NCBI RefSeq assembly: GCF_001601575.1
Contig: NZ_LOHZ01000022.1
Location: forward strand, 144,767-208,766
Reading direction: 5' to 3'
DNA: 64,000 nucleotides
DNA from: Thermovenabulum gondwanense
Lineage (GTDB): Bacteria; Bacillota; Thermosediminibacteria; Thermosediminibacterales; Thermosediminibacteraceae
The notes under the pieces were generated by a model that saw only the letters and a list, made by a program, of their open reading frames with translations, did not search any database and was not told where the DNA came from. The position numbers and the translations under genes are program-made. Below, piece after piece: positions 45,356 to 55,137 of the stretch. The stretch's first letter is position 1; each line of letters starts with the position of its first letter.

Positions 45356-47443
45356 TTGAAAACTTATCCCACTGACAAGATAAGAAATATTAGCCTCATA
45401 GCTCACAGCGGAGCAGGGAAAACCACTTTAACCGAGGCAATGCTTTTTCTTTCCGGGGCGATTGACAGAATGGGTAAGGTCGAAGAAGGCAACACGGTGA
45501 GCGATTACGACCCCGAGGAGATAAAAAGGAAAATTTCTATTTCCCTTTCCATTGCACCGGTGGAATGGAAGGATTTTAAAATAAACCTACTGGACACTCC
45601 CGGGTACTTTGATTTTGTTGGCGAAGTAAAAAGCGCACTGAGGGTGTCCGACGGTGCTGTTATAGTAGTATGCGCAGCTGCAGGAGTAGAAGTTGGCACG
45701 GAAATAGTTTTTAAATACGCGGATGAGGAAAAACTGCCGCGGATTTTCTTCGTAAATAAAATAGACAGGGAAAATGCCAATTTCCAGAAAGTTCTAGAGA
45801 GAATGAGAGAATTATTTGGAAGCAAGGTAATTCCCCTTTTTATCCCCATCGGACAGGAAGCAAATTTCAAGGGGATTATCGATATCGTGAAAAATAAAGC
45901 TTATTCCTTTGACGGCAAGGCCTTAAAGGAGATTCCCGTTCCTTCCGAATACCAGGATGAGATTGAAAACTACCGTTTAATGATAATGGAATCGGTGGCG
46001 GAAACCGATGACGAGCTTCTGGAAAAATATTTGGATGGTCAGGAATTGAGCCAGGAAGAGATATCAAAAGGTTTAAAAATTGGGGTAAAACAGGGATTAA
46101 TTTATCCCGTGCTTTGCGGCTCTTCAACCACCGGGAAGGGCGTCACCCTTTTAATGGATGCAATTTGCGAGTTCGTTCCGTCTCCAGCGGAGAGACCTGC
46201 AGAGGTCGGGTATAATCCCAATACGAAAGCTGAAGAAAAGAGAACCTTTAAAAAGGATGAACCATTGTCCTGCATTGTATTCAAGACGATGGCCGACCCC
46301 TTTGTAGGAAGGTTAAATCTTTTTAAGGTTTGCTCCGGGGTTTTAAAACCCGATTCCGTTGTATTCAATTCGGTTAAAGGAGATATAGAAAAAATAGGGC
46401 ATATCTATACCATGAGGGGTAAAAAGCAGGAGCCGGTTCAAGCTGCCGAAGCCGGAGATATTGTGGCGGTGGCAAAACTTCAGTTCACCTCCACAAATGA
46501 TACCCTGTGCGAAAAAGAGCATCCGATAGTTTTAAGACAAATCGCTTTCCCCGAGCCGGTAATTTCCTTTGCGGCTGTTCCGAAATCAAAGGGTGATGAA
46601 GAAAAGATTTCGGCAGGTCTACAGAGGTTAACGGAAGAAGACATGACCTTTAAGGTAAGCAAGAATACGGAAACCAATCAGCTTCTGGTTTCAGGCATGG
46701 GAGAAATTCATTTGGAGGTTCTCGCCGGTAAGCTCCACCATAAATTTGGCACCGATATGCTCCTCAGCTTGCCGAAGGTTCCCTACAGGGAGACCATTCG
46801 CAGTACGGTCAAGGTGGAAGGCAAGTACAAGAAGCAATCGGGTGGTCGCGGTCAATATGGCCATGTATGGATTGAATTTTCACCTATTGATTCGGAAGAT
46901 GGATTTGAATTTGAAGAAAAGATTTTCGGTGGAGCCGTTCCCAAACAGTACATTCCTGCGGTAGAAAAAGGCATACGCGAATCAATGAAGGAAGGAGTTC
47001 TTGCAGGATATCCCGTGGTGGGCTTTAAGGCGGTGCTTTACGATGGTTCCTTCCATCCTGTAGATTCTTCGGAATTGGCGTTTAAAATTGCAACTTCAAT
47101 GGCCTTCAAAAAGGGAATGACCCAGGCAAAACCCGTATTATTAGAGCCAATCCTGGATGTGGAAGTTGTGGTACCTGAATACTACATGGGCGACATTATA
47201 GGAGATCTAAATAAGAGAAGAGGAAGAATTCTTGGGATGGAACTTTCCGATGGTATGCAGCACATAAAGGCTCAGGTGCCCATGGCGGAAATGTTCAGGT
47301 ATGCTACGGATTTAAGGTCCATGACCCAGGGCAGAGGATCTTTTAAAGCGGTATTCAGCCATTACGAAGAAGTTCCCGCACCCATAGCGGAAAAGATAAT
47401 TGCCGAATCTCCAAAAGCGCACAAAGAGGAAGAAGAAGAGTAA
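45356..47443 (+). CDS. elongation factor G-like GTPase (EF-G paralogue)
   Basis: 695 residues with all five EF-G domains. The G1 motif reads 'HSGAGKTTLTE' where true EF-G has HIDAGKTT. Switch II is 'LLDTPGYFDF' instead of DTPGHVDF, G4 'VNKIDRENANF'. Domain IV 'KQSGGRGQYGHVWIEFSPID' and the C-terminal 'RRGRILGMELSDGMQHIKAQ' are well kept. These changes place it in the EF-G-like group often annotated as fusA2, of uncertain role (recycling, stress or a back-up translocase). Real fusA is usually in the str operon, not seen here. TTG start behind GGGAGGAG. Confidence 0.9.
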   Translation: MKTYPTDKIRNISLIAHSGAGKTTLTEAMLFLSGAIDRMGKVEEGNTVSDYDPEEIKRKISISLSIAPVEWKDFKINLLDTPGYFDFVGEVKSALRVSDGAVIVVCAAAGVEVGTEIVFKYADEEKLPRIFFVNKIDRENANFQKVLERMRELFGSKVIPLFIPIGQEANFKGIIDIVKNKAYSFDGKALKEIPVPSEYQDEIENYRLMIMESVAETDDELLEKYLDGQELSQEEISKGLKIGVKQGLIYPVLCGSSTTGKGVTLLMDAICEFVPSPAERPAEVGYNPNTKAEEKRTFKKDEPLSCIVFKTMADPFVGRLNLFKVCSGVLKPDSVVFNSVKGDIEKIGHIYTMRGKKQEPVQAAEAGDIVAVAKLQFTSTNDTLCEKEHPIVLRQIAFPEPVISFAAVPKSKGDEEKISAGLQRLTEEDMTFKVSKNTETNQLLVSGMGEIHLEVLAGKLHHKFGTDMLLSLPKVPYRETIRSTVKVEGKYKKQSGGRGQYGHVWIEFSPIDSEDGFEFEEKIFGGAVPKQYIPAVEKGIRESMKEGVLAGYPVVGFKAVLYDGSFHPVDSSELAFKIATSMAFKKGMTQAKPVLLEPILDVEVVVPEYYMGDIIGDLNKRRGRILGMELSDGMQHIKAQVPMAEMFRYATDLRSMTQGRGSFKAVFSHYEEVPAPIAEKIIAESPKAHKEEEEE

Positions 47444-47528
47444 TATATATTTTAATGCGCCCCTCACCGAATTATATGTTAAAATTCAGGGAAAATTAAA
47501 ATAGAATTTTTTTCAGGGAGGGGCAAAA

Positions 47529-47780
47529 ATGACGGATAAAGATAGGGAAAGAAGGCTCGGGCATATAGAAAAACCCGAGGATGCCAAATTTAAAAAGAAA
47601 ATTGACGACGAATTAGAGGATGAACTGGCAGATGACACGATGTACGGAGAAATAATGTCGAGTTTGATGGGCTGGATTTCTCCTGAACAGCAGTTGAGAA
47701 GAGCTAATAATCTTGTGGAAATTTCAAAAGAATTGGATGAACAAAAGGAAAAAGAAAAGAATAAAAAGGACAAAAAGTAA
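47529..47780 (+). CDS. hypothetical small charged protein
   Basis: 83 residues, ATG behind CAGGGAGGGG. Very acidic and lysine-rich ('ERRLGHIEKPEDAKFKKKID', 'SPEQQLRRANNLVEISKELD', then a lysine/glutamate tail). It is predicted to be helical, coiled and soluble. I do not recognise the family. It is followed by a terminator and then by the CtsR operon, so it is not part of that operon. Confidence 0.65.
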   Translation: MTDKDRERRLGHIEKPEDAKFKKKIDDELEDELADDTMYGEIMSSLMGWISPEQQLRRANNLVEISKELDEQKEKEKNKKDKK

Positions 47781-47808
47781 GGGAGGGATTACCCTCCCTA
47801 AATTTTTA
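47781..47808 (+). terminator. terminator before the ctsR operon
   Basis: GGGAGGG-ATTA-CCCTCCC, a 7-bp GC-rich stem, followed by TAAATTTTT. Confidence 0.88.
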
Positions 47809-47831
47809 ATAAAAAATTTTCCAAATATATC

Positions 47832-47892
47832 TTGAAAAACTAAAACCTGTATTTTATAATATAATTGAAAGTCAAAGAAAGTCAAAGTCAAA
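47832..47892 (+). promoter_or_regulatory. ctsR operon promoter and CtsR operator
   Basis: TTGAAA (47832-47837), 17 bases, TATAAT (47855-47860). Ten bases on, AGTCAAA-GAA-AGTCAAA (47870-47886) fits the CtsR consensus RGTCAAANANRGTCAAA exactly. A third GTCAAA follows at once (47887-47892). CtsR bound here would block the promoter until heat or stress releases it. Confidence 0.93.
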
Positions 47893-47910
47893 AATGAGGT
47901 GATTGCGGGA

Positions 47911-48384
47911 ATGCCTAATCTTGCGGATGTAATTGAAAATTTTTTAAAAAACCTGATAGAAGAAGCGGGAAACATTTTGGAAATTCAAAGAAACGACCTG
48001 GCCAGCAGATTTCAATGCGCACCCTCGCAGATTAATTACGTGCTTGCTACCCGTTTTACCCTCGAGAGAGGCTATATTGTGGAAAGCCGCAGGGGCGGCG
48101 GAGGATATATAAGGATAAAAAAGGTAAGAATAAGTGATGATGAGTTTATAAAAGAAGTGATAGATTGTATAGGGGATAGCATTTCCAGTACTAAAGCCTT
48201 TGACTTGATTAATATTTTAGACCGGGAGGGAATAATTAATAAAAGGGAAGCAGAAATAATGAAGGCAGCTTTAAACAAAAGGACCCTTGGAATACCTCTT
48301 CCGGAAAGAGATAGGATTCGAGCGAGAATTTTCAAGGCTATGCTGACTGCCCTTTTGAATGAACAAATAGAAAAAAGGGGGTAA
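47911..48384 (+). CDS. ctsR: transcriptional repressor CtsR
   Basis: 157 residues. 'MPNLADVIENFLKNLIEEAG' and 'EIQRNDLASRFQCAPSQINY' form the N-terminal winged helix, with the tetraglycine wing 'GYIVESRRGGGGYIRIKKV' that touches the DNA minor groove and senses heat. The C-terminal dimerisation helices follow. CtsR represses clp genes; the McsB kinase inactivates it. ATG at 47911, 8 bases after GAGGTGAT. First gene of ctsR-mcsA-mcsB-clpC, with its operator directly upstream. Confidence 0.97.
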   Translation: MPNLADVIENFLKNLIEEAGNILEIQRNDLASRFQCAPSQINYVLATRFTLERGYIVESRRGGGGYIRIKKVRISDDEFIKEVIDCIGDSISSTKAFDLINILDREGIINKREAEIMKAALNKRTLGIPLPERDRIRARIFKAMLTALLNEQIEKRG

Positions 48385-48389
48385 TTAAA

Positions 48390-48926
48390 ATGATGTGTCA
48401 GGAGTGCAAGGTAAACCCTGCTACGGTGCACATCGCAAAAATAGTAAATGGTGAGAAAACAGAAATGCACCTCTGTGAAGAATGTGCAAAAAAGAAGAAT
48501 TTTAGCCTCATGGGAGATTTTGGTTCTTTGAATTTCGATTTTGAAGTGGAACCCTTTTCCGTGCAAAAGTTTCTATCCAGCTTTTTTGAGCCTGTTTCAA
48601 AAGAGATTAAAAGGAGCAATGAACCTCCAAAGTGCGATAGATGCGGTTTGACCTTTCCGAGGTTCACCCAGATCGGAAGATTCGGTTGCAGCAATTGTTA
48701 CACCGCATTCAGAGGACAGTTGGATCCGATGCTGAGGAGGCTCCACGGTAAAACCTATCATGCGGGGAAGGTGCCCAAAAGGAGCGGAGGGAAAATAAGG
48801 CTAAAAAGCGAGATAGAGAAGTTGAAGAGGGAACTGCAGGAAGCGGTAAATGCGGAAGAATATGAAAGAGCTGCGGTTTTGAGAGATAAAATTAGAGAAT
48901 TAGAGCAAAAACTTGCAAGCAACTGA
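48390..48926 (+). CDS. mcsA: McsA, activator of the McsB arginine kinase
   Basis: 178 residues. There are two zinc-binding cysteine pairs, 'CQECKVNPATVHI' and 'LCEECAKKK', and another set 'KCDRCGLTF' and 'FGCSNCYTAF'. A C-terminal UVR motif ('AVNAEEYERAAVLRDKIREL') follows. McsA binds and stimulates McsB and helps feed ClpC. ATG behind AAAAGGGGG, five bases after ctsR. Confidence 0.95.
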   Translation: MMCQECKVNPATVHIAKIVNGEKTEMHLCEECAKKKNFSLMGDFGSLNFDFEVEPFSVQKFLSSFFEPVSKEIKRSNEPPKCDRCGLTFPRFTQIGRFGCSNCYTAFRGQLDPMLRRLHGKTYHAGKVPKRSGGKIRLKSEIEKLKRELQEAVNAEEYERAAVLRDKIRELEQKLASN

Positions 48927-48941
48927 TAGGGGGCGGGGCAA

Positions 48942-50000
48942 TTGTCTTTGGAAGAAATTCTTGATACTTCAAAGATCTCCTGGCTGAACAACCTGGGGCC
49001 AGAATCGGATATTGTAATTTCCAGCAGGGTGAGGCTTGCCCGTAATTTAAAGGATGTTCCTTTTCCTCATCTGCTTTCTGATAAAAAAGATACCGAGATA
49101 ATCGAGCTTGTGTACAATGCTTTCAAAGCCAATGAAATTTTGTCCAAGGAGTCAAAAATATATCTCATGAAGGAACTTACTCCCAATGATAGACAGCTCT
49201 TTGTGGAAATGCACCTTATAAGCCCTGATCTGGCATCTTCTGAAAAGGGAGCCGTGATTGTAAGCGGTGATAAAACCTTCAGCATTATGATAAACGAAGA
49301 GGATCACATAAGAATTCAGGTGATTTTTCCCGGGCTATCTGCGGAAGATGCCTATGAACTGGCGGGAAAAATAGACGACGTTTTGGAAGAAAGTTTGGAA
49401 TTTGCTTTTGATGAAAAACTCGGCTACCTTACAGCTTGCCCCACAAATGTGGGTACAGGAATAAGGGCTTCGGTAATGCTGCACCTTCCGGTGCTTACCC
49501 TTTTAAAACAGACCGACAGGATGTTTTCCGCTATGGCTCAGTTAGGGCTGGTGGTAAGAGGAATATACGGCGAGGGCACCGAGGCCAAAGGTAATCTGTA
49601 TCAAATATCCAATCAGATTACCCTGGGCAAAACCGAAGAGGATATTATAGAAGGCTTAAACAGCGTGGTAAAACAGATTATTTCCAGTGAAAGGCAGGCC
49701 AGGAGAAATTTAAAAAATGAGGATAGAATAAGGTTAGAAGATAGAATATTAAGGTCCTACGGAATACTTACCAATGCCAGGCTTTTATCCTCGGAGGAAG
49801 CAATGGCACACCTCTCCAATGTGAGGCTGGGGATAGACCTGGGCATAATTAAAAATTTAAAACCTGAAGAAGTAAATAAACTCTTCATGATTTCAGGACC
49901 TGCGTACATTCAAAAATTAAACGGCAAAAGTTTACAACCTGTCGAGAGAGATATAATAAGAGCTAATTTTATTAGAGGGAAATTAATAAAGGAGGGATAA
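48942..50000 (+). CDS. mcsB: protein arginine kinase McsB
   Basis: 352 residues. The phosphagen-kinase fold is visible: '[20 protein letters not shown]' near residue 22, the loop with the active-site cysteine '[20 protein letters not shown]' near 165, and '[20 protein letters not shown]' near 207. McsB phosphorylates arginines on proteins, marking them for ClpCP. TTG start at 48942 behind GGGGGCGGGG. Fits between mcsA and clpC. Confidence 0.96.
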   Translation: MSLEEILDTSKISWLNNLGPESDIVISSRVRLARNLKDVPFPHLLSDKKDTEIIELVYNAFKANEILSKESKIYLMKELTPNDRQLFVEMHLISPDLASSEKGAVIVSGDKTFSIMINEEDHIRIQVIFPGLSAEDAYELAGKIDDVLEESLEFAFDEKLGYLTACPTNVGTGIRASVMLHLPVLTLLKQTDRMFSAMAQLGLVVRGIYGEGTEAKGNLYQISNQITLGKTEEDIIEGLNSVVKQIISSERQARRNLKNEDRIRLEDRILRSYGILTNARLLSSEEAMAHLSNVRLGIDLGIIKNLKPEEVNKLFMISGPAYIQKLNGKSLQPVERDIIRANFIRGKLIKEG

Positions 50001-50004
50001 TTCG

Positions 50005-52443
50005 ATGAACGGGAAATTTACCGAAAGGGCTCAAAAGGTAATCACTTACGCTCAGGAGGAAGCAAGGAGGTTAAACCACAATGTGGTAGGGACCGAGCAC
50101 CTGCTCTTAGGTCTAATCCGTGAAGGGGAAGGAGTAGCTGCAAGAGCTCTTACCAATCTGGGAGTGGACTTACAGAAGGTAAGGGAACAGGTGGAGAATT
50201 TAATAGGTGTAGGGCCATTTGTAATACAGGGCCCCATAGGATATACGCCAAGGGCTAAAAGGGTTCTGGAACTTGCCATGGATGAATCCAGAAGGCTAAA
50301 ACATAATTACGTTGGCACCGAGCACATACTACTCGGGCTAATCCGGGAAGGGGAAGGAGTTGCGGCTCAGGTTTTAAACAATTTGGGGGTTAGCTTAGAC
50401 AGAGCTCGAAATGAAGTCCTTTCCCTGCTGGGAACGGATGTTAAGGGCCAGGCGGCCTTCAGAAGGTACAATAACACACCTACGCTGAACCAGTTCGGCA
50501 GGGACCTGACGGAACTTGCCGCTGAAGGGAAATTGGATCCGGTTATCGGGAGGCAGAAGGAGATCGAAAGGGTAATTCAGGTTTTGACCAGAAGAACCAA
50601 AAATAATCCCTGCCTCATAGGAGAGCCGGGTGTAGGTAAAACCGCCATTGTGGAAGGGCTTGCACAGAGAATCGTGGAGGGAGACGTTCCCGAAATATTA
50701 AAGGACAAGAGAATAGTTAGTTTAGACTTAGCTTTACTGGTGGCAGGCACAAAATTCAGGGGAGAATTTGAAGAGAGGTTAAAAAAGGTCCTGACGGAAG
50801 TTAAACAGGCCGGGAATGTAATACTTTTTATCGATGAAATGCATACCCTTATTGGTGCGGGAGCAGCAGAAGGGGCTATAGATGCCTCCAATATCCTTAA
50901 GCCTTCCTTAGCCAGAGGAGAACTGCAGACAATAGGGGCCACCACCTTAGACGAATACAGAAAACACGTGGAAAAAGACCCGGCACTGGAAAGGCGCTTC
51001 CAGCCCATAATGGTGGATGAGCCTACGGTGGAAGACACCATTAAAATATTAGAGGGATTGAGGGATAAATACGAAGCTCACCACAGGGTGAAGATTTCCG
51101 ATGAAGCTATCGCTGCAGCAGCGAAGCTCTCTTCCCGGTACATTACCGACAGATTCCTTCCGGATAAGGCAATAGACCTTATAGATGAAGCTGCTTCCAG
51201 GGTAAGGCTCCAGTGCCTCACGGCGCCTCCCGAACTGAAAGAGCTGGAGGACGAACTGGAGGCTTTGAGGAAGGAGAAAGATGCGGCAATAAGGGCTCAG
51301 GAATTTGAAAAGGCTGCGAAACTAAGGGATAAGGAGCAGGATTTAAAAGCAAAACTTGACAGTTTAAAATCCAAATGGCAGAGCGAAAATAAGCTCGACA
51401 ATTCCACAGTAACCGAGGCGGATATTGCAAAAATTGTTTCCAGCTGGACCGGTATTCCGGTGGAAAGATTAACGGAAGAAGAATCCGAGAGGCTCTTAAA
51501 GATGGAAGACATCCTTCATAAAAGGGTAATCGGGCAGGATGAAGCGGTAAAAGCCGTGGCAAGGGCAATTAGAAGGGCAAGAGCCGGATTAAAAGACCCA
51601 AAACGGCCGATAGGATCCTTTATATTCCTCGGACCAACGGGTGTGGGTAAGACGGAACTGGCCAGGGCATTGGCGGAAGCAATGTTTGGTGACGAAAATG
51701 CCATGATAAGGCTGGATATGTCGGAGTATATGGAGAAATTTGCCGTATCCAGGATGATAGGCGCTCCACCCGGATATGTAGGCTACGAAGAGGGCGGAGA
51801 GCTTACCGAAAAGGTCCGCAGAAGACCCTATTCGGTAGTGCTCTTCGATGAAATCGAAAAAGCTCATCCGGATGTGTTCAACATTCTGCTTCAGATTCTG
51901 GAAGATGGAAGGCTGACGGATGCCCAGGGCAGAACGGTGGATTTCAGGAACACCATAATAATCATGACTTCCAACGTAGGAGCTAACCTGATACAAAAAT
52001 CCAGGACCTTCGGTTTCATGCCCCGGGAAGAGGAAGAAAAGAATTACAATGATATGAAGGATAAAGTCCTGGAAGAGTTGAGAAGGACCTTCCGGCCCGA
52101 ATTTTTGAACAGGGTTGATGAAATAATAGTTTTCCATGCCCTGAATGAAACCCATATTAAGGAAATAGTCACCCTTATGCTCCAGCAGGTAAATGAAAGG
52201 TTGAAGGAATTTGACATAGCAATCGAAGTTACCGATAAAGCAAAGGAATGGCTTGCCAAAAAAGGATATGACCCGATGTACGGTGCAAGGCCTTTAAGAA
52301 GAGTTATTCAAAGAGAAATTGAAGACAATTTATCCGAAGAGTTGTTAAAAGGCACCATTGCCAAAGGCAATACCGTATTGATAGATGAAAAAGAGGGCAA
52401 ACTCACCTTTGAAAAAAAAGAATTAAGTATTGCAAGTAAATAG
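50005..52443 (+). CDS. clpC: AAA+ unfoldase ClpC
   Basis: 812 residues. N-terminal double Clp repeats ('[20 protein letters not shown]', '[20 protein letters not shown]'), AAA-1 with '[17 protein letters not shown]', and a UVR-type middle domain ('[18 protein letters not shown]') that docks McsB/MecA. AAA-2 follows with '[20 protein letters not shown]' and '[13 protein letters not shown]'. ClpC unfolds proteins and feeds ClpP. ATG at 50005, four bases after mcsB, behind AAGGAGGG. A terminator separates it from radA. Confidence 0.98.
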   Translation: MNGKFTERAQKVITYAQEEARRLNHNVVGTEHLLLGLIREGEGVAARALTNLGVDLQKVREQVENLIGVGPFVIQGPIGYTPRAKRVLELAMDESRRLKHNYVGTEHILLGLIREGEGVAAQVLNNLGVSLDRARNEVLSLLGTDVKGQAAFRRYNNTPTLNQFGRDLTELAAEGKLDPVIGRQKEIERVIQVLTRRTKNNPCLIGEPGVGKTAIVEGLAQRIVEGDVPEILKDKRIVSLDLALLVAGTKFRGEFEERLKKVLTEVKQAGNVILFIDEMHTLIGAGAAEGAIDASNILKPSLARGELQTIGATTLDEYRKHVEKDPALERRFQPIMVDEPTVEDTIKILEGLRDKYEAHHRVKISDEAIAAAAKLSSRYITDRFLPDKAIDLIDEAASRVRLQCLTAPPELKELEDELEALRKEKDAAIRAQEFEKAAKLRDKEQDLKAKLDSLKSKWQSENKLDNSTVTEADIAKIVSSWTGIPVERLTEEESERLLKMEDILHKRVIGQDEAVKAVARAIRRARAGLKDPKRPIGSFIFLGPTGVGKTELARALAEAMFGDENAMIRLDMSEYMEKFAVSRMIGAPPGYVGYEEGGELTEKVRRRPYSVVLFDEIEKAHPDVFNILLQILEDGRLTDAQGRTVDFRNTIIIMTSNVGANLIQKSRTFGFMPREEEEKNYNDMKDKVLEELRRTFRPEFLNRVDEIIVFHALNETHIKEIVTLMLQQVNERLKEFDIAIEVTDKAKEWLAKKGYDPMYGARPLRRVIQREIEDNLSEELLKGTIAKGNTVLIDEKEGKLTFEKKELSIASK

Positions 52444-52459
52444 AAAATGAATTACCATA

Positions 52460-52488
52460 AAGGCAAGGCAAAATCCTTGCCTTTTTTA
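52460..52488 (+). terminator. terminator between clpC and radA
   Basis: AAGGCAAGG / CCTTGCCTT, 9-bp stem with a 6-base loop, then TTTT. It may allow only part of the clpC transcripts to continue into radA. Confidence 0.85.
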
Positions 52489-52506
52489 CATAGTCAGGAG
52501 GAGATT

Positions 52507-53859
52507 ATGGCCAATAAGAAAAAATTCGTATGCCGGGAATGCGGTTTTGAATCTGCAAAGTGGTTGGGACGCTGTCCTGACTGCGGCAGCTGGAATACCT
52601 TTGAAGAAGTCAATATAAAAAAAGATAATTACCCCGAAGCCTTTAAAAAAAGCGTTTTATCGCAGCCGGTTCTTTTAAATGAAATAGAAACCATAGAAAA
52701 AGAAAGGGTAACTTCAGGAATAAAGGAACTGGACAGGGTACTGGGTGGCGGAATAGTCCCTGGGAGCCTGATATTAATTGGAGGGGATCCGGGTATAGGT
52801 AAATCCACTCTCATGCTTCAGCTGGGCGGTAATCTGGGAGAAAATTACCGCGTGCTGTATATTAGCGGAGAAGAATCGGCAAGACAAATAAAAATGAGGG
52901 CGGACAGGCTGGATATAAAATCCCGGAATTTTTACCTGGTATGCGAAAACGATATGGATGCTATCGAAAACTGCATAAATGAGATTAATCCTAACTTTGT
53001 AATACTGGACTCTGTACAGACTGTTTATATACCCGGGTTGGAGTCGGCACCCGGCAGTATAAATCAGGTGAGAGAAGTTACCTTAAGATCATTAAGGATA
53101 AGCAAAGAAAAAGGAATAGCCGTTTTTCTTGTGGGGCATGTGACCAAGGAAGGGAATTTGGCGGGCCCTAAAACCCTGGAACATATGGTGGATACGGTGC
53201 TCTACTTTGAAGGAGAAAGGTATCAATCTTACAGAATTCTCAGGTCCGTAAAAAACCGGTTTGGCTCAACGAACGAGATAGGAATTTTCGAAATGAGAGA
53301 AAAAGGACTGGTAGAGGTGGAAAGCCCTTCTAATTTTTTGCTTTCCGGGAGAACGAAGAATTCTCCGGGGTCTGTGGTTACATGCACCATAGAAGGGACC
53401 AGGCCCCTTCTAATTGAGGTACAGGCTCTCACCTGCTCTTCCGGATTTAACATTCCCAAAAGACAGACTTACGGAATAGACTATAATAGAGCCTCCCTTT
53501 TAATAGCGGTTCTGGAAAAGAACATGGGATTATTTTTAAATAGAGAGGATGTTTTTATAAATATAGCCGGGGGTATTAAGGTTACCGAACCTGCTGCAGA
53601 TTTAGCGGTGATACTGGCGGTTTTTTCGAGCTTTAAAAATAAACCTCTGTTAGAGGGACTTGTGGTAATGGGGGAGGTTGGGCTTTCGGGGGAAGTAAGA
53701 AGTGTGAGCTATCCGGAAAAGAGGGTTTACGAAGCCTTGAAATTAGGTTTTTCCAGGGTAATACTCCCCAAAGCTAACTTAAGGGACTTAGACGCAAAGC
53801 TTTTAGATAAGGTTACCGGAGTATCGAATCTTATCGAAGCGGAACAGGAGGCCTTTTAA
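52507..53859 (+). CDS. radA: DNA repair protein RadA
   Basis: 450 residues. N-terminal C4 zinc finger 'FVCRECGFESAKWLGRCPDC', RecA-like core with Walker A 'LIGGDPGIGKSTLMLQL', the RadA-specific 'KNRFGSTNEIGIFEM' (KNRFG), and a C-terminal Lon-protease-like domain without the catalytic dyad. RadA drives branch migration in recombination. ATG at 52507 behind CAGGAGGAG. The usual next gene, disA, is missing here. Confidence 0.97.
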   Translation: MANKKKFVCRECGFESAKWLGRCPDCGSWNTFEEVNIKKDNYPEAFKKSVLSQPVLLNEIETIEKERVTSGIKELDRVLGGGIVPGSLILIGGDPGIGKSTLMLQLGGNLGENYRVLYISGEESARQIKMRADRLDIKSRNFYLVCENDMDAIENCINEINPNFVILDSVQTVYIPGLESAPGSINQVREVTLRSLRISKEKGIAVFLVGHVTKEGNLAGPKTLEHMVDTVLYFEGERYQSYRILRSVKNRFGSTNEIGIFEMREKGLVEVESPSNFLLSGRTKNSPGSVVTCTIEGTRPLLIEVQALTCSSGFNIPKRQTYGIDYNRASLLIAVLEKNMGLFLNREDVFINIAGGIKVTEPAADLAVILAVFSSFKNKPLLEGLVVMGEVGLSGEVRSVSYPEKRVYEALKLGFSRVILPKANLRDLDAKLLDKVTGVSNLIEAEQEAF

Positions 53860-53867
53860 AAACAAAA

Positions 53868-53890
53868 TCCGGGTTTTTTCCCGGAAAAAA
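53868..53890 (-). terminator. terminator of the gene at 53892
   Basis: TCCGGG-TTTTTT-CCCGGA stem; on the minus strand it is followed by TTTTGTTTTT. Confidence 0.75.
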
Positions 53891-53891
53891 A

Positions 53892-54287
53892 TTAAGATAA
53901 ATTGTAAATCCCAAGGGTTGAAAGTTTTTCGTTCTCCTTAGAAATAATGTCATTTAAACTTAAACCCAGAATATTACAAAGAGCAGCTAAGTAAAACAGA
54001 TGATTCCCTATTTCCTGCTCAAGGACTTCCTGGCAATTTTCGCATAAATCACCCTTTAAATGAGTTTCCATAAACTGTGTTAGTTCGTGAAGAGAAATAT
54101 TGGCGGGGAACTGTTGTTTTTTAGCGTTTACTTCTAAACATCCGCAACTGGTGACCGATTTTGCGACGGCTCTGTTAACACGTCCGGCGGTTTCCTGTAT
54201 TTTGGTGATTATGTCGATGATGCTTTTGTGTCTAACCAGACACTGGGAGACTGTAGCTTGAAATTCGTTGCACGTATTGTCTTTCAT
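53892..54287 (-). CDS. conserved Cys-rich protein of unknown function (annotated DUF1573 in relatives, tentative)
   Basis: 131 residues starting 'MKDNTCNEFQATVSQCLVRH', then 'KSIIDIITKIQETAGRVNRA' and 'SVTSCGCLEVNAKKQQFP'. A second cysteine pair 'GDLCENCQEVLEQEIGNHLF' follows. The CGC, CxxC and single cysteines could hold a metal. I recall this family as a small conserved protein near radA and carD in clostridia, often labelled DUF1573, but I am not certain of the name. 'CNEFQ...LVRHKSI' and a nucleotide-pyrophosphatase-like helix pattern in the second half give no clear activity. ATG at 54287 behind CAGGGGGGAG, divergent from carD. Confidence 0.6.
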   Translation of the reverse strand: MKDNTCNEFQATVSQCLVRHKSIIDIITKIQETAGRVNRAVAKSVTSCGCLEVNAKKQQFPANISLHELTQFMETHLKGDLCENCQEVLEQEIGNHLFYLAALCNILGLSLNDIISKENEKLSTLGIYNLS

Positions 54288-54417
54288 CGAACTCCCCCCT
54301 GAGAAAATCTCTGACAAGTTTAATTATAGCCCTCGCCAACTTTGTTTGTCAAATAAAAGTATAAGAAAATTATTAAAAATAAGCCTTTATCAGCAGCACT
54401 AAACAGCAAAAAATAGA

Positions 54418-54486
54418 TTGACAGCTATAGGCATATATAGTATAATAAAATTTTTACTTGACATATAATATTTTTTATGTTATTAA
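54418..54486 (+). promoter_or_regulatory. tandem promoters of carD
   Basis: P1: TTGACA (54418-54423), 17 bases, TATAAT (54441-54446), a full sigma-A consensus. P2: TTGACA (54458-54463), 17 bases, TATTAA (54481-54486). Both point at carD, whose start is 41 bases after P2. Confidence 0.9.
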
Positions 54487-54526
54487 TTAGAAAAGAGTAT
54501 TCCAGCTGTCCCGGGAGGGCAATAAA

Positions 54527-55003
54527 ATGTTCAATATAGGAGACAAGGTAGTATATCCGATGCATGGAGCGGGAGTAATCGAAGCCATAGAAGAAAAGGA
54601 GATACTGGGGGAAAAACATAAGTATTATATAATGAGGATTCCCACTAATAATATGAAGATAATGGTTCCTATCAATAATGTGGAAGAAGTCGGTATAAGA
54701 CAGGTGGTAAGTGATGAGGAAATAGATGAGGTTTTTAAAGTATTGAAGGGCTCAAAAAGTAAAATGCCAGCAAACTGGAATCACCGGTACAGGGTTAACC
54801 TTGAAAAGATAAAAAGCGGAAATATATTTCAGGTAGCCGAAGTGGTGAGGAATCTTTCCCTCAGGGAAAGGGAAAAGGGGCTTTCCACCGGAGAAAGAAG
54901 GATGCTGGAAAATGCTAAACAGATACTGATAAGCGAAATAGTCCTTTGTAAAAATATCGGGGTCGATGAGGCCGGTAAATTAATAGAACAGGCATTTAAT
55001 TAA
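54527..55003 (+). CDS. CarD-family transcriptional regulator
   Basis: 158 residues. The N-terminal Tudor-like RNA-polymerase-binding domain 'FNIGDKVVYPMHGAGVIEAI' also occurs in Mfd. The C-terminal helical DNA-binding domain is 'WNHRYRVNLEKIKSGNIFQV' with 'LSLREREKGLSTGERRML'. CarD stabilises open promoter complexes, commonly at rRNA genes. Two strong promoters lie upstream, and the ribosome site is GGGAGGGC. It occupies the place of disA between radA and the PIN-TRAM gene. Confidence 0.95.
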   Translation: MFNIGDKVVYPMHGAGVIEAIEEKEILGEKHKYYIMRIPTNNMKIMVPINNVEEVGIRQVVSDEEIDEVFKVLKGSKSKMPANWNHRYRVNLEKIKSGNIFQVAEVVRNLSLREREKGLSTGERRMLENAKQILISEIVLCKNIGVDEAGKLIEQAFN

Positions 55004-55026
55004 GGGGCTTTATGCCCTAATTTTTT
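55003..55026 (+). terminator. terminator after carD
   Basis: GGGGC / GCCCT hairpin with a TTTAT loop, followed by TTTTTT after AA. Confidence 0.65.
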
Positions 55027-55137
55027 ACCAAAAAATTCTATGACCGTGGAATAATAAAAAAATATATTATATAATGAGAATAAAAGAAAAAATAGAGAAA
55101 AATTCGGCAATACTTTATAATAGGAGGTGATAGAGCA

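Noticed and set aside
51589..52155. 188-codon open frame antisense to clpC
   Set aside because: Explained by codon bias of the highly conserved clpC second AAA domain.
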